Below are positions 5,544 through 6,252 of a stretch of 6,252 nt of DNA, one piece after another. The position numbers were made by a program, and so were the translations under genes. The stretch covers positions 1-6,252 of the forward strand of contig NZ_CAJULS010000134.1 in assembly GCF_910587525.1 (NCBI RefSeq). The letters are read 5' to 3'. The notes under the pieces are model-generated. The model did no database searches. It had not been told where the DNA came from and was given only the letters and a program-made list of their open reading frames with translations. This DNA comes from an uncultured Oscillibacter sp. (GTDB taxonomy: Bacteria > Bacillota > Clostridia > Oscillospirales > Oscillospiraceae). Every line of letters begins with the position of its first letter. Position 1 is the first letter of the stretch.

Positions 5544-6230
5544 TTATGCCTCCGGGAACAGCTTTTTGGCAACCATCCCCGCGGTCTCCGCCTTCTGCAG
5601 GCGCACCAGGGTATCGAAGGTGCAGTTGACCTCCACGTTCTCATCTTTGAGGATAAATCCGCCCTTGATGGGCCGGGTCTCCTTAGACAATGCCAGCAGA
5701 GCAGTGCCCTTGGCAAGCGCTGTGACGCTGGTGGCTACCTTGCTCAAAAGGTCCGTAACCTTGGAGCTGCCCTGAGGCACGTCAGGCGCAGCCTGCTTGG
5801 CCAGGAGCTCATTGGCCTTGGCCACGGCGGCCTTACCCACGCGGTCCCGGTCTGCCGGAGAGAAGATAACCTCTTCCCGCCCGGTGGAAGACGCCTGTAC
5901 TAGCAGATCCGCCAGCACCTGTACGTACTGTTCCTCCGGCATGGCGCACAGCTTCTCCAGCGCCAGGGCATAGGTCTTCTCCACCATCTCCTGCTTGGCG
6001 GCCAGCTGTACTTTCCGGGCCTCCATTTGGGCCACGCTGACCAGGCGCTCCTCCCGCTCTACGGCGGCCTTGGCGTTCTTTGCCGCGAGGTCAGCCGATT
6101 CGGCGTCCGCCTGGGCCTTATACCTGGCGGTGATCTGGGCGGCCTCCTCCCGGGCAGCGGTCAGGATACGCTCTGTCTCCGCCTGAGCGTCCGCGGTAAT
6201 GCGTCCGGTAATTTTTTCAATTCCGTTCAT
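5544..6230 (-). CDS. ntpE: V/A-type ATPase subunit E (peripheral stator stalk)
   Basis: A protein of 228 residues, close to the roughly 200 usual for bacterial/archaeal subunit E. The first half (about residues 1-95) is Ala/Glu/Lys/Arg/Gln-rich and without prolines, as expected for the long stator helix that pairs with the partner stalk subunit. The second half forms the globular domain that docks on the A3B3 head. It includes the segment REEVIFSPADRD and the family-like C-terminal stretch RPIKGGFILKDENVEVNCTF. Known role: it holds the catalytic head still while the shaft turns; it is cytoplasmic. The ATG at 6228-6230 is preceded by AAAGGGG about 7 nt upstream, a fair ribosome binding site. 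It ends 20 nt before subunit C. In V-ATPase operons the membrane subunits I and K normally precede it; they would be outside the window. No sign of damage. Confidence 0.95.
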   Translation of the reverse strand: MNGIEKITGRITADAQAETERILTAAREEAAQITARYKAQADAESADLAAKNAKAAVEREERLVSVAQMEARKVQLAAKQEMVEKTYALALEKLCAMPEEQYVQVLADLLVQASSTGREEVIFSPADRDRVGKAAVAKANELLAKQAAPDVPQGSSKVTDLLSKVATSVTALAKGTALLALSKETRPIKGGFILKDENVEVNCTFDTLVRLQKAETAGMVAKKLFPEA

Positions 6231-6252
6231 GTCAAATCCCCTTTCTGCGGGG

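Noticed and set aside
5182..5775. Plus-strand open frame across the E-C junction
   Set aside because: It overlaps two conserved minus-strand genes and shows no domain or ribosome binding site of its own.

Overview
The window carries six tightly ordered genes, all read from the minus strand. They encode the soluble head and stalk subunits of a bacterial V/A-type (archaeal-like) rotary ATPase in the order E-C-F-A-B-D (ntpE-ntpC-ntpG-ntpA-ntpB-ntpD in Enterococcus hirae naming). The sequence is GC-rich with strong GC bias at third codon positions. It has AAGGAGG-type ribosome binding sites and frequent TTG/GTG starts. Together with a bacterial V-type ATPase operon, this suggests a GC-rich anaerobic Clostridia member (Oscillospiraceae/Ruminococcaceae-like). 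That placement is an inference from style and subunit sequences, not a proven identification.

Layout, in transcription order from the right edge: subunit E (6230-5544, ATG start); subunit C (5523-4519, TTG start, very strong SD); subunit F (4504-4187, ATG start, SD overlapping the C stop codon); a 253-nt non-coding gap (4186-3934); catalytic subunit A (3933-2158, TTG start); subunit B (2161-776, GTG start, 4-base overlap with the A stop); and central shaft subunit D (762-49, ATG start, SD overlapping the B stop). Forty-eight bases follow D with no recognisable gene or terminator. The membrane subunits I (a) and K (c ring), normally just upstream of E, would lie beyond the right edge, so ion specificity (H+ or Na+) cannot be read here.

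How the parts fit: A and B form the A3B3 hexamer that binds and hydrolyses or makes ATP. D and F form the rotating central shaft, C connects the shaft to the membrane ring, and E is the peripheral stator. The catalytic residues expected in A (P-loop Lys, GER glutamate) and in B (arginine finger) are all present, so the machine looks intact.

The part that does not fit a routine operon is the F-A gap. Every other junction is 20 bases or less, but this one is 253 nt and is packed with consecutive inverted repeats. Several of these are mutually exclusive, and the last ones could affect the A ribosome binding site, which serves a TTG start. It could be a structured leader that tunes A/B relative to the single-copy stalk subunits, an RNA-processing site, or an inserted palindromic (REP/MITE-like) element. 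The sequence alone cannot decide.
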